DNA of 64,000 nucleotides from assembly GCF_001506075.1 (NCBI RefSeq), contig NZ_KQ947475.1, positions 785,799 to 849,798 of the forward strand, in the 5' to 3' direction. Position numbers and translations under genes: made by a program. This document shows, one piece after another, positions 1 to 8,048 of this stretch. How positions within the stretch are numbered: position 1 is the first letter of the stretch; the number at the start of each line of letters is the position of its first letter. The stretch comes from Vibrio sp. MEBiC08052 (GTDB lineage Bacteria; Pseudomonadota; Gammaproteobacteria; Enterobacterales; Vibrionaceae). A model generated the notes under the pieces. The model did not search any database. It was not told the origin of the DNA and worked only from the letters and a program-made list of their open reading frames with translations.

Positions 1-1
1 T

Positions 2-169
2 CTGGTTCTGCCTCAGTCGCTGAACCGGGATATTGTGATGGCGATGACCCGGCTGACCCGCTGGCTGATCGACGATCTGAATACACAGCTTCTGCTTGAT
101 GCCAAACGGGAGGAGACACTCAAAGGCATTCTGCTCCATGTGATGGCGAACGGTAATGCAGCACGCTGA
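2..169 (+). CDS. C-terminal end of an unidentified protein (partial)
   Basis: An open frame enters from the left edge and stops with TGA at 167-169. It gives about 55 residues with no recognisable motif. The tail is rich in Leu, Met and charged residues and looks helical (for example MTRLTRWLIDDLNTQLLLD). I cannot assign a family. It points toward the AraC gene, which is read on the other strand, so the two are convergent. Reading frame and stop are clear; identity is unknown. Confidence 0.5.
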   Translation: MVLPQSLNRDIVMAMTRLTRWLIDDLNTQLLLDAKREETLKGILLHVMANGNAAR

Positions 170-225
170 GCCTGCCATGCTATCTTTGAGTGATCTTAAG
201 AGTCCCCGGGGATAAATAAAGCGCT

Positions 226-1074
226 TTAATCAAAGCGTGTCCGGTACTCGGAAGGGGTCATGCCGGTTTTGGTTTTAAACACCCGACAAAAGTAATTCAC
301 ATCCTGAAAACCGCAACGCTCGGCAACCTCGTGAAGGCGGAACCGGTATTTTTTCAGCATGAACTTCGCCCGATCAATTCTGACCCAGGCAATGTAGTCA
401 GCCAGTGTCATGTGCCCCTGCTGATGAAACAGCCGGGAGAGGTGATTGGCAGACAGACTGAACCGTGAAGCAATCGAGTCTCGGGTGATGCCGCGGTGAA
501 AGTTTTCCTGAATATAAATACAGATCCCCTGATAGAGATCTTCACTACGGCTTTTGGCTGAACGTTCCGGCTGACGGAGAATACTTTGGGTGTAGCTGAG
601 CAGCGCGCAAAGCAGGTGTTCGTCCATCGGTGATTTTTGTGCTTCTCTCGCCAGTGCATTGAGGCTTTCCAGAATATTATCGATCGCATAACCGGTGCGC
701 ATTTGCACACTATGCTTCTGGACATCATAAAATCCGTCGGTTCCTTTGCGCTTGGCGACAAAGCTGAACCCAATCTGACGGCGGCCATACAACAGACTGA
801 GCACCGAACACTCATTTTCCCAGTCCGGCTTATTCCAGCAATTGGGGGGAATATACAGCGCACTCCCGGCCTGAATCTCAACGGTAGTGATGCCATGCAA
901 CGCATCTTCGATATGATTGCTGTAATCACCTTTGAGCGCAATTTCCAGACGAGGAAAGTTGACCTGATAACTAAATGGCGGCGGTGTCTGTTGATCACCG
1001 GCAAACCAGATGCGCTGACAACTGTCCCGTTCATCAATAATCGCTTCAATCAGATTGTGAAATACCTGGCTCAT
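226..1074 (-). CDS. AraC-family transcriptional regulator
   Basis: The last 100 residues form a typical AraC/XylS double helix-turn-helix: SLSANHLSRLFHQQG for the first and the signature EVAERCGFQDVNYFCRVFK...GMTPSEYR for the second. The N-terminal about 150 residues look like a cupin-type sensing domain. The length (282 aa) is normal for the family. Two ATG codons occur at 1077 and 1074; the AGGA upstream fits the second better. The gene is divergent from the PTS permease at 1496, so control of that sugar transporter is a reasonable inference. Vibrio genomes carry a similar AraC/PTS pair linked to mannose use, but the ligand is not shown here. Confidence 0.88.
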   Translation of the reverse strand: MSQVFHNLIEAIIDERDSCQRIWFAGDQQTPPPFSYQVNFPRLEIALKGDYSNHIEDALHGITTVEIQAGSALYIPPNCWNKPDWENECSVLSLLYGRRQIGFSFVAKRKGTDGFYDVQKHSVQMRTGYAIDNILESLNALAREAQKSPMDEHLLCALLSYTQSILRQPERSAKSRSEDLYQGICIYIQENFHRGITRDSIASRFSLSANHLSRLFHQQGHMTLADYIAWVRIDRAKFMLKKYRFRLHEVAERCGFQDVNYFCRVFKTKTGMTPSEYRTRFD

Positions 1075-1189
1075 CATTTCCTGCCGTCACTCATTCATGC
1101 AGAATTGTATGACAAGTCATGTTGTTATCATCATACATTTTTCTCTGTTCCTGAACCGCTGTGTGATTTATTGATATAAATATTATTCA

Positions 1190-1495
1190 TGATTCAAGCA
1201 TAGAACTTAAGTACCACAGACCGATACAGATCACATTTGAATCATGATGATACAATCCTCCAGTAAATGCATTTTTGTTTCACTATTAACTAACGGGGAC
1301 AGTCACCACAATATTAGCGATGGGAACAGGCAGTTACGGGGACAGACACCCCAGCGGTCAACGTTCGTTACCTGTTACAGGAATAGTTACAGGGACAGAC
1401 GCCGTAAAATGCCCGGTTTCTTACGGGGACAGACACTTTTTTCTTCTTTTCTCCCACCAAGAAATGATGACTGACAGAATGAACGGGGAACGAAA
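1190..1495. repeat. Intergenic cluster of the GGGGACAGAC element
   Basis: The gap between the divergent AraC and PTS genes holds four copies in plus orientation: 1292-1305, 1334-1350, 1387-1403 and 1421-1437. The best copies read TTACGGGGACAGACACC and TTACAGGGACAGACGCC. Any promoter or operator for the two genes must also lie here. No gene is convincing in this interval; a 76-codon frame across it has no family resemblance and is made largely of the repeats. Confidence 0.8.
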
Positions 1496-3388
1496 ATGAT
1501 TACTCAACTTATCTCATCGCGATTGATTCGGCTGAATCTCTCGTCAACCACCAAAGATGACGTGCTTGCCGAGCTGGCTGAAATGCTGGCCGCGGAAGGA
1601 CGCATCACCGATCAACAACAATTTTTAGCGGATATTTATGCCAGGGAAGCGCTCGGCAATACCGGTTTTGACGATGGTGTTGCGATTCCTCATGCCAAAA
1701 GTACAGCGGTGAGCGAGCCTGCCGTTGTGGTCGGGATCAGCCGTCAGGGCATTGATTACGGTGCTGAAGACGGACAGCCATCGAAACTCTTTTTTATGAT
1801 TGCTTCTCCCGATGGCAATGCAAATCATCATGTCGAAGTACTGGCGGAGCTTTCTGCCAAACTGATTGAAGAAGGATTTATTGCGCAGTTGTTTGCCGCG
1901 CAGACTGAAGAGGATGCGTTGGCGCTGTTGCTGGCGAAGTCAGAACCGACCCCGCAGTCATCCGGAGAAAACGGCTTTCTGATCGGGGTGACCGGATGTC
2001 CGACCGGGATTGCTCATACTTATCTGGCGGCTGAATCGCTGGAAAAAGGTGCCGCGGCACTGGGCTATCAGATCAAAGTCGAGACGAACGGATCGATCGG
2101 GGTGAAAAACAGCCCGACGGCAGAAGAGATTGCAGCGGCTGACGCGATTATTGTCGCAAGTGACAAGCAGGTATCATTGACCCGCTTCGCCGGTAAAAAA
2201 CTGATTGAAACCGGCGTCAAAGAGCCGATCCGTGATGCACAAGGTCTGATTCACAAAGCATTGCAGGCTCCGGTTTATCAGCCTGATTCTACTGCGGAAA
2301 ACCGTGATGCACAGCCATCCCGCAACCGTCCGGAGTTGTATCGTTACCTGATGAACGGTGTTTCGCATATGATTCCGTTTGTAGTTGCCGGTGGCTTGTT
2401 GATTGCATTGGCACTGGCGATTGGCGGAGAGCCGACTGAAGCCGGGATGGCGATTCCGCAAGGAAGCCTGTGGAATAAAGTTCTGGATGTCGGTGTTGTG
2501 TCCTTCCAACTGATGATTCCGATTCTGGCCGGTTATATTGCTTATGCGATTGCTGACCGTCCGGCACTGGCTCCGGGGATGATTGGCGGCTGGATTGCCA
2601 ATAACGGTTCATTTTATGATGCCGACGCCGGCACCGGGTTTATCGGTGCGATTATTGCCGGGTTGCTGGTGGGGTATTTCATTCGCTGGCTGACCAGTTT
2701 CAATTATCACAAGATGATTCAGCCGCTGGTGCCGATTATGATCGCGCCGATTACCGGTGCGCTGTTTATCTCCGGTCTGTTTATCTTTGTCATCGGTGCA
2801 CCGATTGCCAGTTTGATGCATGGCATGACCGAACTCCTGACCACGATGAGTACCGGCAATATGGTGTTGTTGGGCATTGTCTTGGGCGGACTGGCCGGAT
2901 TTGACATGGGTGGCCCGTTCAACAAAGTTGCCTTCTTGTTTTCTGTCGGCATGATTGCCAGCGGGCAGACGCAGTTTATGGGGGCGATGGCCTGTGCTAT
3001 TCCGGTTGCACCGCTCGGTATGGGTTTAGCCACGGTACTTGGTCGTAAACTGAGCCTGTTTGAGCCATCAGAACTGGAAGCTGGTAAAGCTGCCGGCGCA
3101 ATGGGGTTGGTCGGGATTTCTGAAGGGGCGATTCCGTTTGCAGCGCAGGATCCGGTGTCAGTGATTCCTGCCAATATGTTGGGCTCAATGGTTGCAGCAG
3201 TGATGGCTTTTTCTTTCGGCATCACGGATAGTGTGGCGCACGGTGGACCGGTTGTCGCTTTACTGGGAGCAATGAACAAACCTTTGTTGGCATTGTTCTG
3301 TATGGCACTTGGGGCCGTTGTCACTGCGCTCACCTGCATTGCATTGAAGAAAATGCGTCAGGCGAAATTACAGTCGGTGGATATCTGA
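1496..3388 (+). CDS. PTS sugar transporter subunit IIABC, fructose/mannose class
   Basis: This inner-membrane permease imports a hexose and phosphorylates it. Domains in order: EIIA-Fru (about 1-150, phosphorylatable His in the GVAIPHAKS motif), EIIB-Fru (about 160-255, active Cys in GVTGCPTGIAHT) and EIIC-Fru (about 275-620, many membrane segments). The 630-residue IIABC fusion matches proteins of the MngA type and the Vibrio fructose/mannose IIABC proteins. The start has a GGGGAAC stretch just upstream. The divergent AraC gene probably regulates it. The substrate cannot be decided from sequence; mannose or a mannosyl compound is as likely as fructose. No sugar isomerase or kinase lies beside it here. 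Confidence 0.9.
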   Translation: MITQLISSRLIRLNLSSTTKDDVLAELAEMLAAEGRITDQQQFLADIYAREALGNTGFDDGVAIPHAKSTAVSEPAVVVGISRQGIDYGAEDGQPSKLFFMIASPDGNANHHVEVLAELSAKLIEEGFIAQLFAAQTEEDALALLLAKSEPTPQSSGENGFLIGVTGCPTGIAHTYLAAESLEKGAAALGYQIKVETNGSIGVKNSPTAEEIAAADAIIVASDKQVSLTRFAGKKLIETGVKEPIRDAQGLIHKALQAPVYQPDSTAENRDAQPSRNRPELYRYLMNGVSHMIPFVVAGGLLIALALAIGGEPTEAGMAIPQGSLWNKVLDVGVVSFQLMIPILAGYIAYAIADRPALAPGMIGGWIANNGSFYDADAGTGFIGAIIAGLLVGYFIRWLTSFNYHKMIQPLVPIMIAPITGALFISGLFIFVIGAPIASLMHGMTELLTTMSTGNMVLLGIVLGGLAGFDMGGPFNKVAFLFSVGMIASGQTQFMGAMACAIPVAPLGMGLATVLGRKLSLFEPSELEAGKAAGAMGLVGISEGAIPFAAQDPVSVIPANMLGSMVAAVMAFSFGITDSVAHGGPVVALLGAMNKPLLALFCMALGAVVTALTCIALKKMRQAKLQSVDI

Positions 3389-3398
3389 CTTCATAAAC

Positions 3399-3428
3399 GA
3401 TCCGCACTAGCCTGAGTCGGTGCGGATC
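3399..3428 (+). terminator. Hairpin after the PTS gene
   Basis: GATCCGCAC (3399-3407) pairs perfectly with GTGCGGATC (3420-3428) around a 12-base loop, directly after the PTS stop codon. There is no T run after it, so it may be a weak or bidirectional terminator between the PTS gene and the convergent small gene. Confidence 0.5.
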
Positions 3429-3440
3429 ACAAATTGATGG

Positions 3441-3728
3441 TTATGCCATATGGATTTTGGAGAAAATTTTGGATCTTTTTTCCACGATCATTGGTTCTGT
3501 TTTCTGATCAAAGATGAGTGAGTGCTCGTTTTTCAAACATTCGTTGAATTCTTCTTCCGAACCGTAGAGCGCATAGAAAAAGACCTGCTTATCTTTATCA
3601 TTCCAGCAAACATCAAACTGGAGACATCCGGGATCATCCTTCGCGATGTCTGCATTCTCTTGGGCGAGTTTAATAAATGATTCAAATGACTCGGGAACAA
3701 GGGTGAAAGTCACCGTCACAACGTACAT
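3441..3728 (-). CDS. Antibiotic-biosynthesis-monooxygenase-fold (ABM/YgiN-like) protein
   Basis: A 95-residue protein with the dimeric ferredoxin-like ABM pattern: a beta strand at the N terminus (MYVVTVTFTLVPE), a helix (FIKLAQENADIAKDDPGC), then FDVCWNDKDKQVFFYALYGSEEEFNECLKNEHS. Proteins of this fold include quinol monooxygenases and LsrG; many have no known substrate. The start at 3728 is chosen because AGGAGG lies 6 bases upstream; a longer frame back to 3776 lacks support. It is convergent with the PTS gene. Confidence 0.8.
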   Translation of the reverse strand: MYVVTVTFTLVPESFESFIKLAQENADIAKDDPGCLQFDVCWNDKDKQVFFYALYGSEEEFNECLKNEHSLIFDQKTEPMIVEKRSKIFSKIHMA

Positions 3729-4109
3729 ACATTGCCTCCTGAAACATACAAAACGGACAAAATCACAGACCGGCACAATCTGTACGGTATGATTTCAGCT
3801 GTTTTTCTCCTGTGAACAGAACCCGGATAGAGAAGTCAGGTTCTGTATGCATCATTACATCATATTGACATCTTTCGGTGCTATCAATCGTCAGTTGCCG
3901 ATTTGCATCAATTCTTTTGCTTAGGTTTTATTCAACAGACGGTTAGCTGGCAAACTTCAGCATACTATCCTGTACGTCTGCATTTTTTGTCGCGAATGGT
4001 TAACGGTTCAGATGAACTGGCTATCCGTAGTCATTGAGTGATGTCAGACTGGTTGAATCGGGGCAATGGATGCTATCTGTTGTCAATATAGAACCCGTTA
4101 TCAACACAA
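3729..4109. other. Intergenic stretch without a gene
   Basis: I see no credible reading frame, repeat element or RNA gene between the start of the ABM gene and the terminator at 4110. The stretch must contain the promoter of the leftward ABM gene close to 3730-3800. Confidence 0.5.
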
Positions 4110-4138
4110 AACGCTACCGATAACTATCCGGTAGCGTT
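4110..4138 (-). terminator. Rho-independent terminator of the PixA/AidA-like gene
   Basis: AACGCTACCG (4110-4119) pairs with CGGTAGCGTT (4129-4138). Read on the minus strand the stem is followed by TTTTGTG, and it lies about 30 bases after the stop codon of the leftward gene at 4170. Confidence 0.75.
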
Positions 4139-4169
4139 CGTTGATCTCATCGGGAATCAGTTTACCTGA

Positions 4170-4601
4170 TTACTGATTGGCTGGTGCGTTAGAAATAATG
4201 AAGGGGTCAAACCAACAGTGCACACCACCTCCCAACAATAATCTGATGGAGTATTGATCTGGCCCGCTAGATGCTGCATAAACCTGTCCACCCCATACGG
4301 AACCAGAGAACTGAGGATATTGCATCGGATTGATAATATGTGAACCACCAGGAGTACCGATAGCATTTCCTTCAAAACCGATGATGGTGACTTCTGTGGA
4401 TGGATCGATGGATTGAACGGTCCATACAATCGTTTCACCGGAAGTGACGGTTGTGGTGAGTTCGTGTCCACCTTGTCCACTAGAGCAGTAGCCCGTACTA
4501 TCAACCATATAGACAAAATTCCCAATGTTGGTATTCCCTGAGGCAGCCTGAACCAACGCTTGTTCAACGTTAACTGCGACTAGCACATTAACTGATGACA
4601 T
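4170..4601 (-). CDS. PixA/AidA-family inclusion-body-like protein
   Basis: A 143-residue protein starting MSSVNVLVAVNVEQALV, with YMVDSTGYCSSGQGGHEL and a beta-rich body (TVTSGETIVWTVQSIDP). This layout resembles the AidA/PixA family, known from Xenorhabdus inclusion-body protein PixA and Ralstonia AidA, whose biochemical role is unclear. The start is supported by AAGGA seven bases upstream. The gene stands alone with its own terminator. The family call rests on recognition of the N-terminal pattern and overall size, not on a search. Confidence 0.55.
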   Translation of the reverse strand: MSSVNVLVAVNVEQALVQAASGNTNIGNFVYMVDSTGYCSSGQGGHELTTTVTSGETIVWTVQSIDPSTEVTIIGFEGNAIGTPGGSHIINPMQYPQFSGSVWGGQVYAASSGPDQYSIRLLLGGGVHCWFDPFIISNAPANQ

Positions 4602-4885
4602 AATATTTTCCTTATCTAACTGTAATCATATGAACTACTTCTGAGATTGACATTAATAGACAGAAAACACTTGGCACATATAATGCAGCTATCTCCGAAA
4701 TAGTTGTCTAAAGGAGCAGGCTGTTTCATATCAGCTGCGACCTTCAGATTGAGTGTAGGAAAGACTGAGGAGCTGTCAATGCCGTATTGGCATTATTATT
4801 TGTAAGTGTTGCAGCAATGATCCGCTTCGTTATGATTTATTTATACTTTAACGGATGACAAATTTTTTTTATTCAGCTTTTATTT

Positions 4886-5178
4886 TCAGTGGTTCAATTT
4901 CCAGTAATTTTTACCTGATTCAGTCAGGCGGTATTGCTGTGATTTGCTGTTGGGCTTATCGGGGATCGCCATTTCAATCAGGCCCATTTCCAGCGCCGGT
5001 TTCAGATAACGTTCACGGAATGATTTACGATCTTTAAGTGACAACACTTGTTGCAGTGTGTCTCGAACCGTTACTTCTGACTTTTCTAATCATGAAATCA
5101 AAGTATTAACTGGGGGGCACTGGTGAGCGTTTCCTGAATGCTCTGAAACATAAATTCAATCAAGGGTGCATTTTGAAA
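4886..5178 (-). pseudogene. C-terminal remnant of a Fic-family (or AlbA-type ATP-binding) protein
   Basis: On the minus strand a frame reads QNAPLIEFMFQSIQETLTS, then runs into a stop. After a one-base frame change it continues VTVRDTLQQVLSLKDRKS and then FRERYLKPALEMGLIEMAIP...QYRLTESG before a stop at 4886-4888. The LKDRKSFRERYLKPAL block is the winged-helix end common in Fic proteins and in AlbA-type ATP-binding proteins. The frameshift and missing catalytic part make this a decayed gene. The N-terminal limit is approximate. The rest of 4602-5280 holds nothing else I can support. Confidence 0.6.
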
Positions 5179-5282
5179 TTTTTGAAATTAATGGCAGCTA
5201 AGCTAGGGGCTTGAGTTGAAGTGCTAGCAGCATCACTCTAAAAAATAATATAAACGACGACTTAGGGACTTTAATTCGCTGA

Positions 5283-5582
5283 CTACAAACCAAAAAGCGG
5301 GTTCACATCCATACTTTTATGTAAAATACGTACCACTCTCACCTGCTGGTTGCCGGTGTCCTGATAAAAAATAATATGGCTGCCTTGAGGAAATTTACGA
5401 TAACCTGAACGGATGTCATCACATGGTTTACCCAGACTGGGGTTATCGGCAAGCAGCCAGAATGAATCGTCAAATTGCTTTAGATAGAGATTTCGTTGTG
5501 CCTTTCCCCAGTGATGTTGTGTAAACAGAGCAATCGCTTTTAAATCCTCTTTGGCCTGAGCGGTGAGGGTAAATGGTTTCAT
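5283..5582 (-). CDS. parE: RelE/ParE-family toxin
   Basis: A 99-residue protein with the ParE fold pattern: FTLTAQAKEDLKAIALFTQHHWG, a central DNPSLGKPCDDIRSGYRKFP and the end IIFYQDTGNQQVRVVRILHKSMD. Family members poison gyrase or act as ribosome-dependent RNases. The start ATG overlaps the stop of the upstream antitoxin gene by 4 bases (ATGA), the usual antitoxin-toxin order. The DIRSGYRKF and RILHKSMD motifs favour the ParE rather than the RelE side. Confidence 0.88.
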   Translation of the reverse strand: MKPFTLTAQAKEDLKAIALFTQHHWGKAQRNLYLKQFDDSFWLLADNPSLGKPCDDIRSGYRKFPQGSHIIFYQDTGNQQVRVVRILHKSMDVNPLFGL

Positions 5583-5821
5583 TTTTCCGTTTCACTATCG
5601 ATCTCATGGATAAGATCATCCAAATCATAGTCAGCATCACCGCTTTGTTCGCCTTCAATCAGATGTTGTCGCAGTGTATTCATTTTGGTCTCCTGATTTT
5701 CAAGTAATCGCAGTGCGGAGCGGATCACTTCACTTGCAGAGCCATAACGGCCACTCTGAATCTGGCTGGCAATAAAATTATCGAAGTGTTCGCCTAAGGT
5801 AATGCTGGTGTTCTTCGCCAT
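5579..5821 (-). CDS. parD: ParD-type antitoxin
   Basis: An 80-residue protein with an N-terminal ribbon-helix-helix: NTSITLGEHFDNFIASQIQSG, then GSASEVIRSALRLLE, and an acidic disordered tail (DADYDLDDLIHEIDSETEK) of the kind that wraps the toxin. I chose the start at 5821 because MAKNTSITLG is the conserved beginning and GAGG lies upstream; an upstream in-frame extension has no support. It should bind ParE and repress its own operon. Confidence 0.88.
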   Translation of the reverse strand: MAKNTSITLGEHFDNFIASQIQSGRYGSASEVIRSALRLLENQETKMNTLRQHLIEGEQSGDADYDLDDLIHEIDSETEK

Positions 5822-5893
5822 GTTGAATGCCTCTGATACCAATAAATACCTAATTATGGTATTCGTCCATCCAATCTGCAAGCAGAGAAACCA

Positions 5894-6094
5894 TCACGCT
5901 CCAATCCTCCCCCGGCACACTTCCTCGGTCAGTGCTTTCAGTTTTTCAACCTCTTCAGCCAGATAGTCTAGCTCTTCGACGGTGATTTCGTAGTGCTCCG
6001 AGTAGCGGGCATTGCACAAAATGGTCGCAATGGTATGAATATCTTGTTGTTTCCGCTCGGGAAGATGGTCAAGTGTCTTTTTCATGTCGGTCAT
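5894..6094 (-). pseudogene. Internally deleted copy of the nucleotidyltransferase-HEPN gene
   Basis: This 66-codon frame has the first 26 residues (MTDMKKTLDHLPERKQQDIH...) and the last about 40 residues (ARYSEHYEITVEELDYLAEEVEKL...) of the 303-residue protein encoded at 8049-8960, with the middle missing. The nucleotidyltransferase motif is lost, while the HEPN RYSEH motif is kept. The missing part corresponds to 687 bp (229 codons), so the frame is preserved. It may be a dead relic or a minimal HEPN-end peptide; I cannot tell whether it is expressed. Confidence 0.75.
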
Positions 6095-6211
6095 CGTACT
6101 ACGCGGTGAGAATCGGGTAAATGGGAGTTTCGGGGGGTGAGGTGCGTTTTGCGTGTGAGTGCGGTTTTTGGTGTAAATGAGGTGTTGGTAAAGGATGAGA
6201 GATTAACGAAT
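5894..6211. repeat. Direct repeat, left copy (short form)
   Basis: The segment 5894-6211 matches the ends of the segment 8070-9068 in the same orientation, including about 110 bp upstream of the start codon (for example GTACTACGCGGTGAGAATCG). The right copy has 687 bp more. The junction in the short copy reads GCGGGCATTGCACAAAATGG, consistent with loss between two CATCG words at 8189 and 8876 of the right copy. About 1.9 kb of sequence lies between the two copies. Confidence 0.8.
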
Positions 6212-6288
6212 GCGTTGGATTTTGGGGAATTGAAAAGTGCGGAACGGCATCATTTGGTGATGAATGACTTCCTAATAGGATTTATTTT

Positions 6289-6307
6289 GTTATACTCTGG
6301 GTATAAC
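6289..6307. promoter_or_regulatory. Palindromic operator/promoter of the TumE operon
   Basis: GTTATAC-TCTGG-GTATAAC is a perfect 7-bp inverted repeat ending 13 bases before the TumE start. It contains TATACT, a good -10 match, so the palindrome overlaps the likely promoter. Self-repression by the antitoxin is the natural inference. AGGAG follows as the ribosome site. Confidence 0.6.
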
Positions 6308-6320
6308 ATCAGGAGAGCTG

Positions 6321-6677
6321 ATGGAAGGATTAGATATTTTGTTAAGTATGCATGGCACAGTCGTGTACCGGGATGATGGTTATTGGTGGAAAATTGAAGC
6401 ATGGACGGTTCCGCCAACCAGAGAACGTCCTCACGGGATCCGTTACACCATGACGCTACATAACAGATTTAACAAAAGAGTTTTTGGTTATGACAATGCT
6501 CATGCAGTGAAGCCACGGAAAAATAAACGATTCAGCGGCAAACGGTATGACTACGATCATTTGCACCGGACTGCGATTGATCAGGGAACACCCTATGAAT
6601 TTCAGGATGTTTATACCTTACTACAGGACTTTTTCTCGGGCATTGACGCAACCATCGTAGCAATAGAGGGGAAATAA
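6321..6677 (+). CDS. TumE-family toxin of a toxin-antitoxin system
   Basis: A 118-residue protein: MEGLDILLSMHGTVVYRDDG, WWKIEAWTVPPTRERPHGIRY, FGYDNAHAVKPRKNKRFSGK and a C-terminal LLQDFFSGIDATIV. The D(N)AH-x-V-K central motif and YDHLH segment resemble the TumE family (formerly a domain of unknown function) described as plasmid-stabilising toxins. AGGAGAGCTG precedes the ATG. The next gene starts one base after its stop, so the two are cotranscribed. Note the order: toxin first. Confidence 0.75.
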   Translation: MEGLDILLSMHGTVVYRDDGYWWKIEAWTVPPTRERPHGIRYTMTLHNRFNKRVFGYDNAHAVKPRKNKRFSGKRYDYDHLHRTAIDQGTPYEFQDVYTLLQDFFSGIDATIVAIEGK

Positions 6678-6678
6678 C

Positions 6679-7080
6679 ATGAAAGCAAGAATCGGCATTA
6701 TGTCTGAAGCACTGATTCGTTTCCGTCTGCTGGCGATTGCACAGGGGAAATATGCACCGCAAGCGGACGAGCCGAAAGTTTGGTACACATCGGTCAATGC
6801 GGTAGCACAGATTTTAAGGCCGGAGAATATCGCCTTATTACGCCTGATTGATACGGAAAAACCGGCAAGCCTGACTGAGTTGGCCAAAATCTCCGGTCGG
6901 GCCAAATCTAACTTATCCAACACGTTAAAAACGCTTAGTGAAAAAGGTTTCGTCCGCATGGAGCCAACGACCAGTAAGGCTCTGAAACCGGTGGCGATTT
7001 ATACGGATTTTGAGATTATTTCGGACTCTGCACTTGAGCAGACGTTATTGAAATTAATGGCTTCGATGTCAGCGGCCTGA
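6679..7080 (+). CDS. Winged-helix DNA-binding antitoxin paired with TumE
   Basis: A 133-residue protein with a MarR/ArsR-like winged helix in its second half: ENIALLRLIDTEKPASLTEL, AKISGRAKSNLSNTLKTLSE and KGFVRMEPT. This is the usual partner type for TumE toxins. It should neutralise the toxin and bind the palindrome at 6289-6307. AGGGG within the end of the toxin gene serves as ribosome site. Confidence 0.75.
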   Translation: MKARIGIMSEALIRFRLLAIAQGKYAPQADEPKVWYTSVNAVAQILRPENIALLRLIDTEKPASLTELAKISGRAKSNLSNTLKTLSEKGFVRMEPTTSKALKPVAIYTDFEIISDSALEQTLLKLMASMSAA

Positions 7081-7124
7081 GGCGAAACGTTCGAAATCGT
7101 GCCTAGCATTTTTACCCGGTTAAG

Positions 7125-7149
7125 ATTGTCTCCGCAGTGCGGAGGCAAT
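7125..7149 (+). terminator. Hairpin after the TumE/antitoxin operon
   Basis: ATTGTCTCCGC (7125-7135) pairs with GCGGAGGCAAT (7139-7149), with one weak pair, around the loop AGT. There is no T run. It closely resembles the hairpin at 8013-8037 in its ends and loop, while the mid-stem bases differ. Confidence 0.5.
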
Positions 7150-7306
7150 TGAGCAGAGCGAATCTGAAAATCATTTTAGTCCATTCTCTATTGATAGCAT
7201 TGTGTATCGCTGGTGGCCGATTCTATGATGTTCTGTGCAAAAAATAACATAACGACTCTCAGGACTTTTGATACGATAAGGCTTTGTCAATCAATCGGTA
7301 ATACTT

Positions 7307-7684
7307 ATGAAGTTAAAGACGTTAGCTGCTTTGTTGTGTGTTTTTATCGTTATTGTTCTTTCAGGGCTTAACGCTTGGAATATTTGGGGGGATTTTGTAG
7401 AAAAGGCGATTTCTTTTACCACAACAGCAATGTTGTTTTTAGTCGTTATGGCTTTGTTTGATGTTTGGCGTGGCGGCAAAAATTTCAAAGTTAATGAGAT
7501 AAAAGCAATAGCAATATCATTTCCTATTATTACAGTAATTGAATATGTTTATCCTGTAATTAAATACTCAGAACAAAAACATTCAGGCTGGTTATTCTCT
7601 ATGTCAATGGATTTAATGCTAGCTTTTTTTGTTTCTTCTGTACTATGGAGTTATTTAAAAAAATGTCAGTATTTGGTGGAGTAA
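7307..7684 (+). CDS. Small membrane protein of unknown function
   Basis: A 125-residue hydrophobic protein with about four predicted membrane segments (roughly residues 6-26, 37-54, 66-84 and 97-115) and a short basic tail. I do not recognise a family. The coding sequence is more AT-rich than the housekeeping genes in the window, as expected for accessory DNA. It overlaps the start region of the next frame, suggesting translational coupling. It could be an immunity or TA-accessory protein, but nothing in the sequence shows this. Confidence 0.6.
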   Translation: MKLKTLAALLCVFIVIVLSGLNAWNIWGDFVEKAISFTTTAMLFLVVMALFDVWRGGKNFKVNEIKAIAISFPIITVIEYVYPVIKYSEQKHSGWLFSMSMDLMLAFFVSSVLWSYLKKCQYLVE

Positions 7685-7989
7685 TTAAAAAGGTAAGTCC
7701 TGCCTCTCCATTATATAGTCTTCTGTTTCAAATGTATAAACAGGTAGAGAATGAGAGAGATTCAGACGAAGTATACAGACACGCAATCGTTATTTTAGAT
7801 GAGCTTCTTCGGCGTGGTTATCGATTTAATACCTCGGAAGTTCAGGCCGTAGTTGAGATATTGAGAGAATTACCAGCACCGGGAGCAAAGGCTCGGAACT
7901 TTGAGAAGTTATACCTTCAAGACGAGTACGGATTGAGACGATTACCGCATGACCCGCGGAAACTATATGGTCAAGGATGTTGGCACTGA
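7663..7989 (+). CDS. Hypothetical soluble protein
   Basis: A 108-residue frame from ATG 7663 (an alternative ATG is at 7645). It overlaps the end of the membrane-protein gene. Features: SPLYSLLFQMYKQVENERDS, then a helical DEVYRHAIVILDELLRRGYR and an end rich in Arg and His (RRLPHDPRKLYGQGCWH). No family is recognised. GGAG lies 11 bases before 7663. The two genes together form an unassigned pair between two toxin-like loci. Confidence 0.5.
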   Translation: MSVFGGVIKKVSPASPLYSLLFQMYKQVENERDSDEVYRHAIVILDELLRRGYRFNTSEVQAVVEILRELPAPGAKARNFEKLYLQDEYGLRRLPHDPRKLYGQGCWH

Positions 7990-8012
7990 TGATAGGCTTA
8001 CTGTCAGTTTAG

Positions 8013-8037
8013 ATTGTTCACGCAGTGCGTGAACAAT
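8013..8037. terminator. Bidirectional hairpin between convergent genes
   Basis: ATTGTTCACGC (8013-8023) pairs perfectly with GCGTGAACAAT (8027-8037) around AGT. It sits between the rightward hypothetical gene (ends 7989) and the leftward nucleotidyltransferase-HEPN gene (ends 8049), so it can end transcription from both sides. Confidence 0.6.
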
Positions 8038-8048
8038 TACATCAATGC

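Noticed and set aside
2719..3339. Long minus-strand frame of 206 codons opposite the PTS permease
   Set aside because: It is the antisense shadow of a well-conserved EIIC domain and has no family resemblance or ribosome site.
4855..5037. Plus-strand 60-codon frame
   Set aside because: It is antisense to the Fic-like remnant, whose minus-strand translation is clearly protein-like.
7125..8037. Hairpins in the toxin-antitoxin zone as integron attC sites
   Set aside because: They are only 25 bp with a 3-base loop and lack RYYYAAC and GTTRRRY core sites; no integrase gene is present.
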